From an uncultured Eubacteriales bacterium (lineage in GTDB: Bacteria; Bacillota; Clostridia; Oscillospirales; Oscillospiraceae), in the NCBI GenBank assembly GCA_934567745.1, contig CAKTJM010000083.1:1-8062 (forward strand): 8,062 nucleotides of DNA, given 5' to 3'. Position 1 is the stretch's first letter, and each line of letters begins with the position of its first letter. This document shows positions 6,402 through 8,062 of this stretch, piece by piece. The position numbers were made by a program, and so were the translations under genes. The notes below the pieces were generated by a model. It searched no databases. It worked only from the letters and a program-made list of their open reading frames with translations, and was not told where the DNA came from.

Positions 6402-7106
6402 ATGAAGATCACGTTTTTGTACCACAGCGCCTTCCTGGTGGAGCTGGAGACCTGTTCGCTCCTCTTCGACTGGCACGGCGGGCGCGTCCCGGACATCGAC
6501 CGGAGCAAGCCGCTCTACGTCTTCGCCAGCCACCACCACGGGGACCACTACGCGCCGGAGATCTTCTCCCTGCTCGGGATGGAGGGGACCTGGTACGTCC
6601 TGGGCAGCTGCATCCGGCTCTCGGCGCGGCGCAGGGAGGCCCTGAAGATCCAGGACGACCACGTTTTCCGCCTGGGGGCGGGGCGGCGGCTCACGCTCGG
6701 CCCGCTCACGATCGAGACGATCCACTCGACGGACGCCGGGGTGGCGTTCCTCGTCCAGGCGGAGGGGAAGACGATCTTCCACGCGGGCGACCTGCAATGG
6801 TGGCAGTGGGCGGAGGAGAGCGCGGAGTGGAACCGCGAGATGGAGCGGGACTTCAAGCGCACGATCGAGCCGCTGCGCGGCCGTCACGTCGATGTGGCCT
6901 TCCTCGTCCTCGACCCGCGGCAGGAAGACGACTATTGGAAGGGGTTCGACGCCTTCTTCCGCACGATGGACATCGACGTGGCCTTCCCGATGCACAGCTG
7001 GGAGGAGTTCTGGGTCGTGAAGAAGCTCAAGCGCGACCCCTGCTCCGCGCCCTATCGGGACCGCGTGCGGGAGATCTACTACGACGGGCAGACCTTCACG
7101 GTTTGA
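6402..7106 (+). CDS. Metallo-beta-lactamase-fold hydrolase (UlaG-like)
   Basis: A 234-residue cytosolic protein of the metallo-beta-lactamase superfamily, the small UlaG-like or Lactamase_B_3 type. The metal-binding motif HHHGDH (residues 44-49) provides H44, H46, D48 and H49 in the HxHxDH arrangement. H108 in ETIHSTD, D130 in HAGD and H198 in MHSW fit the remaining metal ligands of the fold, so both metal sites look intact. The N-terminus (MKITFLYHSAFLVEL) is the typical first beta strands and excludes a signal peptide. AAGGAGAG at 6387-6394 is 7 bases before the ATG. It is divergent from the SpoIID-like operon across a 66-base gap and has no clear promoter of its own. Substrate unknown: relatives include phosphodiesterases, lactonases and many uncharacterised proteins, so nothing more specific is justified. 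Confidence 0.87.
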   Translation: MKITFLYHSAFLVELETCSLLFDWHGGRVPDIDRSKPLYVFASHHHGDHYAPEIFSLLGMEGTWYVLGSCIRLSARRREALKIQDDHVFRLGAGRRLTLGPLTIETIHSTDAGVAFLVQAEGKTIFHAGDLQWWQWAEESAEWNREMERDFKRTIEPLRGRHVDVAFLVLDPRQEDDYWKGFDAFFRTMDIDVAFPMHSWEEFWVVKKLKRDPCSAPYRDRVREIYYDGQTFTV

Positions 7107-7124
7107 GCACTCTACTCTCTTTTC

Positions 7125-7153
7125 TTGCATTTTGATGCGGGATATTGTATAAT
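7125..7153 (+). promoter_or_regulatory. Strong sigma-A promoter of the YARHG lipoprotein gene
   Basis: TTGCAT (7125-7130), a 17-base spacer, and a perfect TATAAT (7148-7153). The surrounding 7107-7170 stretch is clearly more A/T-rich than the flanking genes. Predicted start near 7160, leader of about 30 bases to the ATG at 7190. Best promoter match in the window. Confidence 0.8.
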
Positions 7154-7189
7154 GTCTCTGTATTTTCGACGAGAACGGAGTGATCGGAC

Positions 7190-8062
7190 ATGAAAAAGGT
7201 CCTGATCGTAACGGCGCTGGCCCTGCTGTCCCTGGTGGCGGGGTGCGGGGCCGAGCCGCCCGCCGCACAGGAGATCGGCGGCACCATCACCGCCTATCCG
7301 GAGGCACTCAACCTCGACCCCGGCGCCCAGGAGACGCTCCAGGTCCGCCTGGACCCCGCCCAGCTGGAGGAGCAGGGGGCCGCGTTCACCAGCAGCGATC
7401 CCGACGTCGCCACGGTGGCGGAGGACGGCACCGTGACGGCCCTGGCCTCCGGCATGTGCACCGTCACGGTCGCGGCCCGCGCCGACAGCACGATCCGCTG
7501 CCGCGTGGAGGTCACGGTGGGCGACGGCCGGGACGCGGAGGAGCTGGGCTACGTCGCCTATGTGGACGAGACGAACGCCGCCTCGGTCTATCCCACCTAC
7601 TACCTCTCCGAGACGGAGGTGGGGGCCATGGCAGCGGAGGAGCTGCAATTCACCATCAACCAGATCTACGCCAAGAACGGCTATGTCTTCAAGGCGGCCG
7701 ACATCCAGGACTATTTCAGCCGGATGCCGTGGTACGTGCCCATCTCCGGCGACACCGCGCGGCTCCAGATGTCCCCGGTGGACCGGAGCAACCTGAACCT
7801 GCTGGTGCGCTATCGCGAGGACGCGGGGGCGCAGGACAAGACCACGCTCTCCTCCGTGGGCTGGATGTGGACGCGGTACGCCGTGGACGATCCGCTGGAC
7901 GAGACCTATGTGCGGAACCTGTCCGATTATGACATCCAGCTCCTGATCAACACCATCTATGCCAAGGACGGCTACGTCTTCAGCGACGCCGACGTCCAGG
8001 CCATGTTCGAGGACCAGCCGTGGTACGAGGGGTCCGTCACGGATTCCCGGGACCTGTCGTTC
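7190..8062 (+). CDS. Lipoprotein with BIG2 Ig-like domain and two YARHG domains, C-terminus cut off
   Basis: Open through the right edge of the window: 291 codons without a stop. The start ATG has GGAG (7177-7180) 9 bases upstream. The signal peptide MKKVLIVTALALLSLVAGC ends in a lipobox with C19 as the lipidated residue, so the protein is anchored outside the membrane. Residues 30-111 form a bacterial Ig-like group 2 domain with the hallmark segment SSDPDVATVAEDGTVTALASG (68-88). Two YARHG-type domains (PF13308) follow: QIYAKNGYVF...MPWYVP (158-184) and TIYAKDGYVF...QPWYEG (255-281), spaced exactly 97 residues; the H/R of the family name is replaced by K-N or K-D. YARHG is an extracellular domain of unknown exact function, often linked to cell-wall or peptidoglycan association. 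More repeats may lie beyond the edge. No enzymatic motif is seen. Confidence 0.85.
   Translation, partial: MKKVLIVTALALLSLVAGCGAEPPAAQEIGGTITAYPEALNLDPGAQETLQVRLDPAQLEEQGAAFTSSDPDVATVAEDGTVTALASGMCTVTVAARADSTIRCRVEVTVGDGRDAEELGYVAYVDETNAASVYPTYYLSETEVGAMAAEELQFTINQIYAKNGYVFKAADIQDYFSRMPWYVPISGDTARLQMSPVDRSNLNLLVRYREDAGAQDKTTLSSVGWMWTRYAVDDPLDETYVRNLSDYDIQLLINTIYAKDGYVFSDADVQAMFEDQPWYEGSVTDSRDLSF

Noticed and set aside
7127..7138. GCAT/ATGC inverted repeat after the metallo-hydrolase as a terminator
   Set aside because: Only 4 bp of stem, no T-run after it, and it lies within the promoter of the next gene.
6360..7268. 302-codon minus-strand open frame opposite the metallo-hydrolase
   Set aside because: Shadow frame without motifs; it would also cover the consensus promoter at 7125-7153.

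Overview
The window is a GC-rich stretch of bacterial chromosome. The proteins point to a Gram-positive, spore-forming member of the Clostridia, probably an Oscillospiraceae-type gut anaerobe. The reasons are S-layer homology (SLH) domains fused to an L,D-transpeptidase, lipoproteins with Ig-like and YARHG domains, a SpoIID/LytB plus peptidoglycan-binding operon resembling the spore cortex-lytic protein SleC, and a stand-alone acyl-ACP thioesterase. The species assignment is inference from gene content only. I see no RNA genes, CRISPR arrays, insertion sequences or phage genes, and no gene-free stretch longer than 300 bases.

Layout. At the left edge the first 138 codons of a lipoprotein N-acetylmuramoyl-L-alanine amidase run leftward out of the window. 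A short shared promoter region separates it from a rightward acyl-ACP thioesterase, which ends at a strong hairpin. A sigma-A type promoter then drives a large secreted protein (898 residues): signal peptide, three SLH repeats, a beta-rich spacer, three Ig-like repeats of about 107 residues, and a C-terminal YkuD L,D-transpeptidase domain. A perfect 14-bp hairpin between convergent genes closes this unit.

From 6335 down to 4161 a tight leftward three-gene operon encodes a small beta-sandwich protein, a SpoIID-like protein with two peptidoglycan-binding domains, and a protein with two further peptidoglycan-binding domains. None of the three has a signal peptide. The organisation looks like the parts of SleC distributed over separate genes, which would fit synthesis in the mother cell of a sporulating cell. 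Divergent from it is a metallo-beta-lactamase-fold hydrolase. A consensus-like promoter then precedes a lipoprotein with a BIG2 domain and two YARHG domains that runs off the right edge.

Together this is mostly a cell-envelope and spore-envelope neighbourhood: enzymes that cut (amidase, SpoIID-like) or crosslink or modify (L,D-transpeptidase) peptidoglycan, plus wall-binding and surface-exposed modules. The thioesterase (fatty acid release) and the metallo-hydrolase have no obvious mechanistic link to the wall enzymes. The most notable items are the SleC-like split operon and the SLH-tethered L,D-transpeptidase.
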